The translations under genes and the position numbers were made by a program. From Antilocapra americana (lineage: Eukaryota > Chordata > Mammalia > Artiodactyla > Antilocapridae): 64,000 nt of DNA. Below are positions 1 to 10,979 of the stretch, in pieces. Positions within the stretch are counted from its first letter, which is position 1. Each line of letters opens with the position of its first letter. The notes under the pieces are model-generated. The model was not told where the DNA came from. It searched no databases and saw nothing but the letters and a program-made list of their open reading frames with translations. Where the stretch lies: contig ML664161.1 of assembly GCA_007570785.1 (NCBI GenBank), positions 40,051,093-40,115,092 on the forward strand, given 5' to 3'.

Positions 1-100
1 GAATCTAAAAAATAAAAGAATGAATGTAGCAAAAAAAGAAACAAAGAGAAAAATGAAAGAAAAATGCAGACAGCTGCACCCAGAATATAGCAGACTGGAT
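1..100 (+). mobile_element. Old L1 3'-end fragment
   Basis: The first bases (GAATCTAAAAAATAAA, then a GAATGAATGTAGC-like stretch) resemble the 3' region of mammalian L1MA/L1MB elements. The match is short, diverged and cut by the window edge, so the subfamily is not assignable. Confidence 0.4.
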
Positions 101-119
101 ATTAATGTGAAACCATTTG

Positions 120-155
120 AAAGTGACTCTTAAAAAAAAAAAAAAAGTGACTCTT
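120..155 (+). repeat. Bare poly(A) tract between 12-bp direct repeats
   Basis: AAAGTGACTCTT occurs at 120-131 and again at 144-155, separated by 12 adenines. The arrangement matches a target-site duplication around a retroposition event that delivered only a poly(A) tail. Slippage after a local duplication is an alternative. Confidence 0.55.
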
Positions 156-681
156 TGCTGTTGGGCACATGATAGCTACTCAAAAATACTGTTTTTTTCT
201 TTTTCCTTTCTTTTTCTTTGCTTCTTTTCATAATCTTTCACTACAGCCTTTTTACTTCCTGAAAGCCACTTTGTTTAATCAACATTTTCCTTTCATTCAC
301 CCTAAGGAAAATATAGGGCAGTTCACAGTATGATATTTTTAACCAAGCACTATTGCCTTTTTGTATTAAAAAGCTTCTTCCTTTAAAGGGGCCAGTGATG
401 ACTGTCCCTTTAATTTTATCTGTCACCAAGCATGATCTTGAAAACCCAACATGGAGCTAAGAACATGCTGGTAAATACATAAAAGATAGGATTTTATTAA
501 TATTAAGATCATGACAAGTGAGTAGGTGGAGAAAGAGGAGATGATGATAAAACTTAGTAGATAATTTACTTTTTCAAAAATCCTTCTCCTCTAAGAAGAG
601 GAAACTACAGTATTTGATATCAGTATTTTAAATATTATCTAGTGAGCACTTCATAAAGTCTCTGCATGGTTGAGAGACAGT
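156..681. other. Unique AT-rich DNA, no gene seen
   Basis: No repeat family is recognised. The 62-codon minus frame at 241-429 has no domain resemblance and no splice context. Confidence 0.5.
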
Positions 682-863
682 ATGAGTTTTCAAAATGTTG
701 TCCCCACACTTGCAGCATCACCTGGAAAGTTGTAAATTCTCTGACATTTCTCCAGATCAACTGAATCAGAAACCTTGGGTGTAAGGTTCAGAATTCTGTG
801 TTTTTAATGAGAAAGTTTCTTCTTCATGTTTTGCTAGTGCAGCCTAAAATTTGAGAATCTCTG
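682..863 (-). mobile_element. MER5A-like hAT-Charlie remnant
   Basis: Reads as the reverse of the MER5A pattern: a TTTTCAAAATGTTGTCC-like 3' end, then GCAGCATCACCTGG, CTGAATCAGAAACC, and AAATTTGAGAATCTCTG at the far terminus. The terminal TTGAGAA signatures at both ends fit this non-autonomous hAT family. It is ancient and diverged. Confidence 0.6.
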
Positions 864-1857
864 ATATAGAGAAATATGGATTTGGCCCTAACTTATCTTG
901 GTTCAGTCATTTCAAAGGTCTCTTTCCTGAATGGAAAAATAAGAACTTTTGACTTGCTATCTAAGCCATTGTCATGTCAGTCCTCTGGGATTCTCTGCAT
1001 AAGTGGTTGGTTCACAGGCAATGAAGAAGAGATTCCCCTGGGCTCTGGAATGGTTCTTTGAATTTGAAGCTTCACTCCTAGAAAATGTCTGAATTCTTAA
1101 AGATCTTTACAAGAATCTGTGTGATGGATTAAATTCTATAAATGCCAATGATATAGATTCAAGTCTTTTTCCCAACTATATGCCTGACCCCAAAAGATGA
1201 TCTCTAAATAAAAACCAGTTCAATTATGAATGAATTAGCAACTTTTTCTTTGTTTACAAGCTAGAGCATGCATGCATGATTTTAGCTTGCAGGAATGCTA
1301 GAGACAGATCAGAGATGGACTTGATCCAGCCTCATCACTGTGAGTCAAAAATCTTTTTAAGTTCCCCCAGGGAAGCTCTTTCTGTGACCTCTGGAAAGCT
1401 GAAAATGGAAATAAAACTCTACACATCCTGGGGTTTATGGAATGTTTATGTGGCTGCAACTCGGGAGTATTTTCTCCTCTTTTCATGAGGAAGAATATTT
1501 TTCTGAGTAGGTTGGGTTGGAAGGATGAGTAATGAGAGCTCATATGCTTGTAATTTAAAGAAGAGTTAAGTTTAGAAGAGAAAACTGGATGGTTAAAGGT
1601 ACACAGAACCACAGGACCTAGCCTGAGAATAAGAGGAGTCAAGGAGAGGGAGTCAGGGGTTCACAGCCTCCTCCATGGCTGAGTTTGCACGTCAGCGTGA
1701 CATTGGTCACTGAGTGCGCTTGCATGTTTGCAGAGCACTTTCACGTTTGTTCAGCCGAAATGCAGCACTTGCCTTCTCCTGTTTGCTTTTGTTTCCTTAA
1801 TTAGAAAGGCCTCTGGCTCAAATATAGAATCACTATGAAGAAGCTTGGTTTAATGTA
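864..1857. other. Unique DNA, no gene seen
   Basis: Only short open frames occur (61-114 codons), with no recognisable domains. A short GCATGCATGCATG run lies near 1267. No repeat family is recognised. Confidence 0.5.
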
Positions 1858-2926
1858 AAAGCACTGTGTGGCTCACAATAAACTGTGGAAAATTCTTCAA
1901 GAGATGGGCATACCAGACAACCTGACCTGCCTCTTGAGAAACCTGTATGCAGGTCAGGAAGCAACAGTTGGAACTGGACATGGAACAACAGATTGGTTCC
2001 AAATAGGAAAAGGAGTACGAGAAGGCTGTATATTGTCACCCTGCTTATTTAACTTATATGCAGAGTACATCATGAGAAGCACTGGGCTGGATGAAGCACA
2101 AGCTGGAATCAAGATTGCCGGGAGAAATATCGATAACCTCAGATATGCAGATGACACCACCATTATGGCAGAAAATGAAGAAGAATTAAAGAGCTTCTTG
2201 ATGAAAGTGAAAGAGGAGAGTGAAAAAGTTGGCTTAAAGCTCAACATTCAGAAAACTAAGATCATGGCATCCAGTCCCATCACTTCATGGCAAATAGATG
2301 GGGAAACAGTGGAAACAATGGCTGACTTTATTTTTCTGGGCTCCAAAATCACTGCAGATGGTGAATGCAGCAATGAAATTAAAAGACACTTACTCTTTGC
2401 ATGAAAAGTTATGACCAACCTAGACAGCATATTAGAAAGTAGAGACATTACTTTGCCAACAAAAGTCCGTCTAGTCAAGGCTATGGTTTTTCCAGTGGTC
2501 ATATATGAATGTGAGAGTTGGACTATAACAGAAGCTGAGTGCTGAAGAATTGATGATTTTGAACTGTGGTGTTAGAGAAGACTCTTGAGAGTCCTTTGTA
2601 CTGCAAGGAGATCCAACCAGTCCATCCTAAAGGAGATCAGTCCTGGGTGTTCATTGGAAGGACTGATGTTAAATCTGAAACTCTAATACTTTGGCCACTT
2701 GATGGGAAGAGCCGACTCATTTGAAAAGACTCTGATGCTGGGAAAGATTGAGGGCAGGAGGAGAAGGGAATGACAGAAGATGAGATGGCTGTATGGCATC
2801 ACCGACTTGATGGACATGGGTTTGGGTGGACTTGGAGTTGGTGATGGACAGGGAGGCCTGGTGTGCTGCGGTTCATGGGGTTGCAAAGAGTCAGACATGA
2901 CTGAGTGACTGAACTGAACTGAACAG
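1858..2926 (+). mobile_element. BovB (RTE) LINE, 5'-truncated, 3'-complete
   Basis: This is about 1.07 kb of the ruminant BovB retrotransposon: the second half of the reverse-transcriptase domain, the C-terminal region (AAAGTCCGTCTAGTCAAGGC, TTTGGCCACTTGATG) and the characteristic (ACTGA)-rich 3' end at 2904-2923. BovB belongs to the RTE clade and is patchily distributed among snakes, lizards and ruminants, which is attributed to horizontal transfer. It encodes the machinery thought to mobilise Bov-A and Bov-tA SINEs. This copy carries several in-frame stops and cannot be active. Confidence 0.95.
1868..2404 (+). pseudogene. BovB reverse-transcriptase fragment
   Basis: A 178-codon open segment of a degenerate RTE-clade reverse transcriptase. 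In intact elements this domain copies the element RNA at a nicked chromosomal target. Visible motifs are a GCILSPCLFNLYAEYI block at residues 53-68 and the catalytic YADD box at residues 93-96 (bases 2144-2155), followed by KVGLKLNIQKTK. The residue before the GCILSP block is E (REG) where RTE enzymes normally have Q (RQG). The first ATG is simply the first after the 5' truncation, so it is not a native start. The frame ends at TGA (2402-2404), where related copies continue, and further stops follow (for example near 2541 and 2572). The endonuclease domain is absent. This is a fossil, not a gene. Confidence 0.9.
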
Positions 2927-2937
2927 AGCCATATTCT

Positions 2938-3562
2938 CTTTTTAAATTAAGTTTTTATTGGAGTATAGTTGATTTACATCATTGTGTCAGTTTTGGGTAT
3001 ATAGCATAGTGAATTAGTTATATATATATATATATATACACTATTTTTTAGACTCTTTTCCCATATAGATCATTACACAGTATTGGAAAGAGTTCCATGT
3101 GCTCTATAGTTATCTATTTTGTGTATAGTAGTATATTTATGTCAGTCTCAAACTCCTGGTTTATTCCTTTTCTCCTTTCCCTCTTGAGATAAGTTTCATT
3201 TCACATCTGTAAGTCTGTTTCTGTTTTGTAAATAAGTTTATTTGTACCATTTTTTAGGATTCCACATATAAGCAAGCCATATGATACTTGTTTTTCTGTG
3301 TCTGACGTACTTCACACAGTATGAGAATCTCTAGGTCCATCCATGTTGCCACAAATGGCATTATTTCACTCTTTATGGCTGAGTAATATTTCATTGTATA
3401 TTGTACCACATCTTCTTTATCTGCTCATCTGTCGATGGACACTAAGCTTGCTTTCATGCCCTGGCTATTGTAAATAGTGCTTCAGTGAACAGTGGGGTGC
3501 ATGTATTTTTTCAAATTATGATTTCCTCTGGATATATGCCTGAGTGGGATTGCTGGATCATA
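2938..3562 (-). mobile_element. L1 3' half, antisense
   Basis: The segment reads as the reverse complement of an L1 3' untranslated region followed by the ORF2 C-terminus. Signatures are TATTGGAGTATAGTTGATTTAC at the start and the GGCTGAGTAATATTTCATTGTATATTG and CTGGCTATTGTAAATAGTGC blocks further in, which encode the YYSA and IARTW-like region on the minus strand. It is more diverged than the L1 at 49 kb, so older. An (AT)n run at 3019-3039 lies inside it. Confidence 0.8.
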
Positions 3563-3680
3563 ACCTTAAGCAGGATAAGGTAATATGTCTGCCTTTAGTT
3601 TGATCCTGTCATCAAGCTGATGATGTTGAGGAGGAAGGGAAGGAGGACTATGATGATGTGTGTGATGGTAATCAAGATGT

Positions 3681-3890
3681 AAGTAACACTTATTTGGGGC
3701 CCCAATTATGTGGCAGGCCTTGTGCCAACAGTTTTGTGAGGTGGATCATAGTTGCTTTTATCCTTAGATAAATAAACTATGGATCAAGGAAGTGAAGCCA
3801 CTGGCCAGGGTCACACAGCACTAGTGTCTGGACAGAACGTGCCATGGCCAAGTTTCAAACCTATGTGGCTCCGCGGCTAAAGATTTGGCT
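3681..3890 (-). mobile_element. MIR SINE, near full length
   Basis: Reverse of the MIR consensus: AACACTTATTTGGGGCCC, AATTATGTGGCAGGCCTTGTGCC, CCAGGGTCACACAGC and a degenerate promoter end. MIRs are ancient tRNA-derived SINEs. Confidence 0.75.
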
Positions 3891-4871
3891 GCTCTAGCGG
3901 GCTGCTTCCCTTCAAAAAAAGGTACTTCCTGTGTTAAAGTGTCCTTGTGTATACTTACTTGTGTTGTTTTGGTTACAATAGAACATGGGAATAAAAGCAA
4001 AGGTAACAAGCACATGGGTTTCAGCCCAATGAAATGAACAAAAGTGCAGTAGTGCCATTTAGTAACATTTTTAGAAACCTTATTTCAATGAAAGAGCTCC
4101 TTAATTGGGGCAAATTCGAATCAGCATAGTCATTGCAATACAGTGGTTTAACTATTTTAGTCTCTTACATGTAATTATTGCTTTCGATGCTTTTGCCTAT
4201 CTTTTACTAAGCAGACACTATTGAAGCATCTGATCCCACACCAAGGATGTTTATAGCCTCTCCCCTCCCAGCTTTCCCCCTGCAATTCACTCTGCCCTCC
4301 ATGGAGCCAGAGAAATCCCTCCTGAACATACAATTTAAATAACTCAGTTGCACCAATGCTTAGCATTTATTATGTGCAGGAGACTGGGTCTACTCCTGTA
4401 ACTTCTTAGTCCACCTTGTTCAGAGATGGCATGTATTCCCTCGCAAATGAAAAGTCAACTCTGCTTGGCTAGTAAAACTGCACCCCGACACCCTCCACCA
4501 CTCACTTTCCATTGAGTCTGATTTTGTACAATCCCCAGCGTGTATCCTTAACTCCAGTGACACAGGATTTTTTTTCTCTTTATATTTCAGATGACTTGTG
4601 TCTATAGTTCTGTCCTATTTTTGCCTAAAAATCATCCGTACACTCCAAAGTGGGAGAACGCTTCTCTCCTTCTTCTCTTCTGGATGGAGTTTTAGGCACA
4701 GTTCCTGTCCTACTACCTCCCTGATTTTTGGAGATTATTCTCTTGCCTAAACTCACATCACACTATTTATACTAACTATACCCCCGTGTTGTCAACTTCA
4801 TGATTTCAGTGTCAGTGTTATTGCCAAACTGGGATGTTGTTTGAAGAGTCTCTGTCTCTCTCTTATAATGG
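3891..4871. other. Unique DNA, no gene seen
   Basis: About 1 kb with no recognised repeat. A short stretch near 4355-4385 (TTAGCATTTATTATGTGC) hints at a MIR or L2 tail but is too short to call. Open frames are short and featureless. Confidence 0.45.
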
Positions 4872-4992
4872 AGCTTCCCAGTCTTTCATGTGTGTATGAA
4901 TCACCTTCAAAAATGCAGATTCTCATTCACTCTGTCTGGATTGGAGCCCGAGATTATACATTCTAAAGAGCTCCTGGGTAGTACCAGCACTT
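4872..4992 (+). mobile_element. MER5A-like remnant
   Basis: The series CATGTGTGTATGAATCACC, AAAATGCAGATTCTCATTC and a GAGCTCCTGGG-like segment follows the MER5A order with many substitutions. The assignment is tentative. Confidence 0.45.
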
Positions 4993-4998
4993 TGCGTA

Positions 4999-5320
4999 TA
5001 AGCACCCTACTTTGTATCCTTGACACAGCCAACAGATGGTTTTGAGAATAGTGTTAGTGAAAGTAAAAGTGTTAGTCAGTCATGTCTGACTCTTTGTGAT
5101 TCCATGGACCGTAACTTGTCCCACCAGGCTCCTCTGTCCATGGAATTTTCCAGGCAAGAGTACCGGAGCAGGTTGCCATTTCCTTCTCCAGGGGATCTTC
5201 CTGACCCAGGGATTTAACCCTGGTCTTCCATTTTTCAGACAGATTCTTTACCATCTGAGCCACCAGGGAAGCCCCTGGTTGAGAATAATAGGTGCTCAAT
5301 AAATGTCATCGATTAAACAA
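4999..5320 (+). mobile_element. L2/MIR-type tail split by a Bov-tA
   Basis: TAATAGGTGCTCAATAAATGTCATC at 5287-5311 is the tail signature common to L2 and MIR 3' ends. Its upstream part lies at about 4999-5050 on the other side of the inserted Bov-tA, so the younger SINE landed inside an older retroposon. Confidence 0.35.
5051..5278 (-). mobile_element. Bov-tA SINE, antisense, with TSD
   Basis: Read on the minus strand it begins with the tRNA-derived head (GGGCTTCCCTGGTGGCTCAG, then GGTAAAGAATCTG) and ends in the Bov-A body (CACAAAGAGTCAGACATGAC) shared with the BovB 3' end. TTGAGAATA flanks it at 5042-5050 and 5279-5287, consistent with a target-site duplication. It is near full length. Confidence 0.95.
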
Positions 5321-5578
5321 ATGTGAGGGATTTCATCTTAAAAAATTAAATTGTCAGTAGATGAAAACTAGTATTTTGAGTTCTTATTATTATGGTAATT
5401 AATGATAAAGAGCTCCATAAAGTTTACTTCTTAGAGTAAATTTGATCACATATGTCAAAAAATGGCAAGGTGATATAGAGATGAAACATCGTAAGTTGAT
5501 CTTGTGTTTCCTTTTCCCTCCTAATGGTAGCAAGAGGACATTTAAAAGCTCACCTTTGGGAACAGCTTGTGACAAACT

Positions 5579-5787
5579 GGGCTTTCCTGGTGTATCAGAT
5601 GGTAAAGAATCTGCCTACATTGCAGGATACCAGAGTTTGACCCCTGGGTTGGGAAGATCTCTTGGAAAAAGGAATGGCAACCCACTCCAGCATTCTTGCC
5701 TAGAGAATTCCATGGACAGAGGAGCCTGGGACTATTGTCCATGGGATCGCAGAGAGTCAGACACGACTGAACACTAGCACTTTCAGT
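5579..5787 (+). mobile_element. Bov-tA SINE, sense
   Basis: Starts GGGCTTTCCTGGTGTATCAG with GGTAAAGAATCTGCC, continues through the Bov-A body (CAACCCACTCCAGCATTCTTGCC) and ends GTCAGACACGACTGAACACTAGC. The tRNA-derived A-box region is mutated (TGTATCAG instead of TGGCTCAG). Confidence 0.93.
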
Positions 5788-7109
5788 TCCCTACTTTTCT
5801 TGTGACAAACTCAAGGCAACTCACCATGTTGAAATTAACCTAGTGAGAATGGATGAGGGATGCTTTACCTTCTTCATTCCGCTTCTTATTCATTCTCTGG
5901 TATCACTGCTTTTCTGCTGGTCTTTTCCTGTTACTTGCCCTGTGCTTCCCTGGCATCATTTTCAGCCCTCTGGAGTCATTATGTGTAAGGATTAGACATT
6001 TCCTCTCTCATCTTTCTACTTGCAGTTTCTATGAAACAATGTTTCCTAAGATCATATCTCCAGTGTAGTGTTTGATGTAGAAATGGAACCCACTGTATCA
6101 CAGGGAGCTAACAGCTAGGGAGCAACCACCCCCTCACAGCAAAAGGAATACATCAAATCAGTGCTTCTCTTTTATGGTATCTGCTGTATACACCTGCTTA
6201 TCTAAAGGTCAAATTTTTCTTTAAAGATTATCTTTTACTTAATGTATTTTAATATACATTTTACTACTACCATGAATAGAGAAACCAGTATAATGTGCTG
6301 TAAATAAAAGGAAAATGTTAAAAATAATATATTTGATGAAAACAAATATTACTGATGATGTTACATCAAATATTACTAACTGATGTTTGGCTAGATAAAA
6401 TTTGTCTCAGAAGACTTAGAGCATGAGGGCTGATTTCTTTGTTAAAATGGGAGATTGGTGAGTAGAAGTAGTATTAAATACATAAGGTACTCAAAGGGAC
6501 TTTCTCTTTGATCAAAACATTGCAAGAAAATATGGTACCCATTATAAGATTCAGTGATATACAAGGCTGTGATACTGTACCATCACCAGTATCTCTCTTA
6601 CATGTAGAAATGTATGCTAGGAAACATACTTCTGGATCACAGGGATTGAGGTAATCTGTGAAAATGTTGACTTCACAAGAAAAGAAAGAAATGTGTTTTT
6701 GCTTGAGCTTGACATTAATCATTTAAATCCAGAATGTGCTTTATGTCTTTTTTTGTGTCTTGCAGACAAGCACAGGAAACAGTCTGGATGAATTTTCTTT
6801 CTTTCCTTTCTCTTTCTTTTCTTGGGCCTCAAAATTACAAGCATCATGATGAAAAATTTAGTATGAAGGAGAATCAACAGTGAATATACTTATTCAGAAT
6901 GCATGATCTAGGAAAAAGCTCTTCTGGTCAACTCAGGTTAAGCCAGGCTGGTGGCTTACCTGGTCCAATAACACAGTAGGTTCAATTACAGTCTATAATT
7001 CTGTAATTTGAGGCAAAATATACATTAAAAGTAACATGGTCTAAGTACTACTGTAACGTGGAAAGGTGACCCACCTCAATTACTTTGGGGAATACAATTC
7101 AGTCAAGGT
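5788..7109. other. Unique DNA, no gene seen
   Basis: About 1.3 kb with no recognised repeat apart from a pyrimidine-rich TTTCTTTCTTTCC run near 6794-6820. Short open frames at 5853-6068 and 6474-6722 show no domain or splice context. Confidence 0.5.
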
Positions 7110-7123
7110 AAATAAAGGAGAAA

Positions 7124-7452
7124 GGTAGCTAAGAGATCAGATCAGTCAGTCCTAATGAAAATCTACCATCAATACTCATTGGAAAGACTGATCCTGAAGC
7201 TCCAGTACTTTGGCCACATGATGCAAAGAGCTAACAGCTAACTCACTGGAAAACATCCTGATGCTGGGAAAGATTGAGGGCAGAAGGAGAAGGGGGTGAC
7301 AGAGCAGAGGCTGAGGTGTTTGGATGGCATCATCGACTCCATGGACATAGTTTGGGCAAACCCTGGGAGATGGTGAAGGACAGGGAAGCCTGGCATGCTG
7401 CAGTCCACTGGGTCGCAAAGAGTCAGACATGACTGGGTGACTGAATAACAAC
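7124..7452 (+). mobile_element. BovB 3' fragment with 14-bp TSD
   Basis: The last ~330 bp of BovB, recognised by CTCCAGTACTTTGGCCACATGATGC, GATGGCATCATCGACTCCATGG and CAAAGAGTCAGACATGACTGGG. It is flanked by the perfect duplication AAATAAAGGAGAAA at 7110-7123 and 7453-7466. The 3' tail is ATAACAAC instead of the usual ACTGA repeats. Confidence 0.93.
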
Positions 7453-7648
7453 AAATAAAGGAGAAAAATAGAAAACTAGTTCTGTAGCAAGTTTGTTTTA
7501 CAATCAGAGTCATAAACTAATATTTTCCACAGGGAAAGGAAATCAGAGGAAAGGGGATGAATGGGATTCCAGGCTTCCTTTCCTCATATTCTTGAGGATG
7601 ATTTCTTTATTTCATCATTGCACAGTGGAGATAGATAGATTTAGATGT

Positions 7649-7858
7649 AGGGCATCCCAGGTGTAGGGTGGCTCAGTGGTAAACAATCTGCCTGCCAATA
7701 CAGGGGATGTGGGTTCAATCCCTGGGTCAGAAAGATCCCTTGGAGGAGGGAATGACAACCTACACCAGTATTGTTGCCTGAGAAATCCCATAGATAAAGG
7801 AACTGGCAGACTCTAGTCCATGAGGTTGCAAACAGTAGGACATACTGAGCACAGAGCA
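7649..7858 (+). mobile_element. Bov-tA SINE, sense
   Basis: A tRNA-derived head with GTGGCTCAGTGGTAAACAATC and a B-box-like GGTTCAATCC at 7711-7720, followed by a diverged Bov-A body ending GTAGGACATACTGAGCACAGAGC. Substitutions are frequent, suggesting an older copy. Confidence 0.92.
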
Positions 7859-8746
7859 CATATGTAGTTATAGATGTGTCTATATATCTGCCAATGTAGA
7901 TATATTGAATATATGTCTATAGATAGACTTTCAAGGCCCCCCTTCTGCCTCTTTAGCTCCTATCTGTGTCCATGACTTGATGATTGATTAAAACAGTCAG
8001 GATTGTGTTTCTGTTTGTTTGACCGACTACTTACTGATGATGTATTTAATGAGTCAGGCTTGTTTCATCTTCCTTCTCTTCTCTTCCTTCTCTTTCCCCC
8101 TTATAGACATAGCCAGACAGGTTTTTAAATACTAATGATGATTAGTTCATTTAAACCAGTGCAGACCAACAATGGGTTTGAAATGTTAATCAGATGAAGG
8201 CCTTATTGCTAAACAGCCCACAGAATAGCAAATGAACCAGGAAAGGAGAGCAAAGAGAAAAGGAGGCCGAGTGGAGCTTTGACACAAGCATTTTCAGCTG
8301 CTGGGCCTCTTTGATGTGTGAGAGGGACAGATGCACTGCTCTTCTCCTGAGAGAACCCTCCTTGTATACAATAGTGTGCTGATTAATATCACTTCACTCT
8401 TCCTCTGAGAGGAGCAAGGCTGGCTCTTCATCATTCTCTCCTTGGGCATCATGGGGCCCCCTTCTCTTTCCTGCTGGTAGGAAGCTGTCATTCAGTCTCT
8501 CCTCTCTTCATCTGAAAGGTCAGGTTCACAGAAAACCCATCTTCTTTCTGTCATCACAGCCCTCAGTGTATGTCTTAGGAAGAGGTCATTTACATCCTTT
8601 TATGTAAAGGATAGAGTAGATTAAACCATGAATGCCAAGTATATACACGAGGATGCTACTTTAGAGGCAGTGGACAAACTGGTTAGGTCAAGGAAACACC
8701 CTGCCGCCCAACCCAACACACACAGTATTGGAGCTATGCCTAGAGC
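7859..8746. other. Unique DNA, no gene seen
   Basis: Contains a TAGATATATTG-type AT-rich patch (7860-7930) and pyrimidine-rich CTTCTCTTCCTTC (8070-8100). No repeat family or exon is recognised. Confidence 0.5.
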
Positions 8747-8935
8747 AGACCTGTCCAGCAGAACTTCCTGCAGTATGGAAATGTTCTGTGTTTGTACGTC
8801 CAGGGTAGTAGCCACTAGCTACATGCTGTAGAATACCTGAAATGTGACTAGTGCTACAGAAAAAACTGAATTTTAATTAATTTCCATGTAAATCACTCCA
8901 TATATGTGCCATTGGCTGTCCTGTTGGAGAATGTG
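8747..8935. mobile_element. Probable hAT-type MITE
   Basis: The order ACCTGTCCAGCAGAACTT, ATGGAAATGTTCTGTG, GTAGCCACTAGCTACATG, CTGAAATGTGACTAGTG and GAATTTTAATTAATTT matches a widespread mammalian DNA-transposon remnant built around GTAGCCACTAGCCACATG. I am unsure of its family name. A second fragment is at 38.56 kb. Confidence 0.45.
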
Positions 8936-8964
8936 TCCCTTTGAGGGCCCGGAGCCTTGTGCCT

Positions 8965-9118
8965 GAAGAGTGGCCTGCAGACTAGCTGCATTAACACCAC
9001 CTGGGAACTGGTTAGTAATGAAATATCTCAGACTCTACCCTAAACCTTCTGTACTGAGTTCTGTATATAAGGATATTCCTCTCAGGTAACTTGTGAGCAT
9101 ATTCAATTTTGAGAAGGC
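8965..9118 (-). mobile_element. MER5A-like remnant
   Basis: GCATTAACACCACCTGGGAACTGGTTAGTAATG and TCAGACTCTACCCTAAACCTTCTGTACTGAG follow the reverse of the MER5A order closely, ending CAATTTTGAGAAGG at the terminus. Confidence 0.65.
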
Positions 9119-9364
9119 TTGTTCTGGATCATGCATTGAACCCTGGATGTATTAAATCTGACAGTTTTCATCAAATGACAAAATAATGATTCTTAACCAT
9201 CTAGTTGTTTCCCTTTTAAAAGTACTTTTTGTTTTGGGGAACCTTTTAGATGGAATTGGGATCTGATGTCTGAGGAAGCAATGGTGTTGGCCTTTCAAAG
9301 AAAATGGAAATCTGTGGGAAAATATTAGGCATTTATTAGGTTTTCAAGTTACAAGGTTGACTAA

Positions 9365-9525
9365 CTAGCATTTGTACAGTCCTTCACCATTTACAGAGCA
9401 CTTTTATGTATATTATGTTAGATGGGTTTTTTAATCCCTATTTGAAGTGTGAGGAAATGGTCTTGGAGGGTTTATTCCTTGGGCATAGTGACTGAATGTA
9501 GTTATACAACCAGTGAGTGACATAT
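9365..9525 (-). mobile_element. Possible MIR/MIR3 remnant
   Basis: TAGCATTTGTACAGTCCTTCACC, TTTACAGAGCACTTTTATG and a GTGTGAGGAAATGG-like stretch resemble the reverse MIR body. The similarity is weak. Confidence 0.35.
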
Positions 9526-10170
9526 TTATGGTCCAGTTCCAGACCTTATGCGTCTTGGGGCTTTCTATTCTATAACAAAATGAAAGGAAATCACATCTCT
9601 TTGAGAATCTCACGGTGATAGAATTTGGGAACTTGTTGGATGAGACAATTTTAAGCCTATGTCCAAGCCATAAAAAGAAAACAAGGCTATTGGTCCTTCT
9701 TTGTCTCAACATGAAATGTCTTCGATGTTATAGCTGCTATAGACATTTAGGTTTTATATCTCATTTACATATAATCAATTACATGTCACTTTTCTTACTC
9801 TTATGAAGAGTGATATATTGTGATTTTTTAAACAATGTTGAAAGTTATTTCAGAAGTCAATTGCATTTTATTCAACAGGTATTTCAAGTAGTTTCCAAAT
9901 GAGAAAAATTCAGAAAGCTGTAACTTTAGTTTACCAAATTACTAAAGGTCATTGTTGTCACACTCAATTTCAGGAAAATGAGAGCTGGGCAAGTTTTGTA
10001 AGTCTGAAAGAGGAAACTTATGGGTCTATAAATAAAAGAAGTAGCCATGCCAAAATCAATAAACTCACAGAATTTGTTACCTCAAGAGTTGTATAGGCAG
10101 GTATGATAGTAACAATTAAACACATTTATATAAATTCATTGATGACAAATCAAGATTGGACTATTAGATA
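9526..10170. other. Unique DNA, no gene seen
   Basis: AT-rich, with no repeat recognised. Two short plus-strand frames (9615-9806 and 9899-10096) lack any coding signature. Confidence 0.5.
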
Positions 10171-10636
10171 AAGTTCCGTCTAGTCAAGGCTATGGTTTTT
10201 CCAGTAGTCATGTATGGATGTGAGAGTTGGACAGTGAGAAAGGCTGAGCGCCGAAGAATTGATGCTTTTGAACTGTTGTGTTGGAGAAGACTCTTGAGAG
10301 TTCCTTGGACTGCAAGGAGATCCAACAAGTCCATCCTAAAGGAGATCAGTCCTGGGTGTTCATCGGAAGGACTGATGTTGAAGCTGAAACTCCAATACTT
10401 TGGCCACTTCATGTGAAGAGTTGACTCATTGGAAAAGACTCTGATGCTGGGAAGGATTGAGGGCAGGAGGAGAAGGGGATGACAAAGGATGAGATGGCTG
10501 GATGGCATCACTGACTCAATGAACATGGGTTTGGGTGGACTCAGGGAGTTGGTGATGGACAGGGAGGCCTGGTGTGCTGTGGTTCAGGGGGTCTCAAAGA
10601 GTTGGACATGACTGAGTGACTGAACTGAACTGAGCA
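10171..10636 (+). mobile_element. BovB 3' fragment
   Basis: About 465 bp starting in the C-terminal coding part (AAGTTCCGTCTAGTCAAGGC, ATGGTTTTTCCAGTAGTCATG) and running to the GACTGAACTGAACTGAGC end. A 74-codon frame inside (10192-10416) is the eroded C-terminus of the BovB protein. ACTATTAGATA (10160-10170) and ACTATTTGGATA just after the 3' end may be a decayed TSD. Confidence 0.95.
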
Positions 10637-10979
10637 CTATTTGGATATGAGCCTCATATATAAATGCTGATGTGACAGGATAAGAATTTTTTTCCTCTAT
10701 AAATCATCCTGAATTGGCTCTGTCAAATTTAATTACTTGGCTAAATATACCATGAGTCTGACTTTGTGGTACTTCCTATGGTCCCAGTAAAAGTTCTAAT
10801 ACAAATTAAATATTTTATTATTTTAATATATGCCCGAGAATTAAACTTATTAAGCTTGCAGAAAAGTTTCTGATTTTGGTTCCCACTATCAAAACTTAAA
10901 TTGGCAGATTTCTCAGTATTTTTTCATATCCTTCTCACATCATATGTATAAATTGATCAGAATTATTTCCTTATTATTT
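10637..10979. other. AT-rich unique DNA
   Basis: Nothing recognised. AT-rich with TATTTTATTATTTTAATATA near 10810. Confidence 0.45.
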
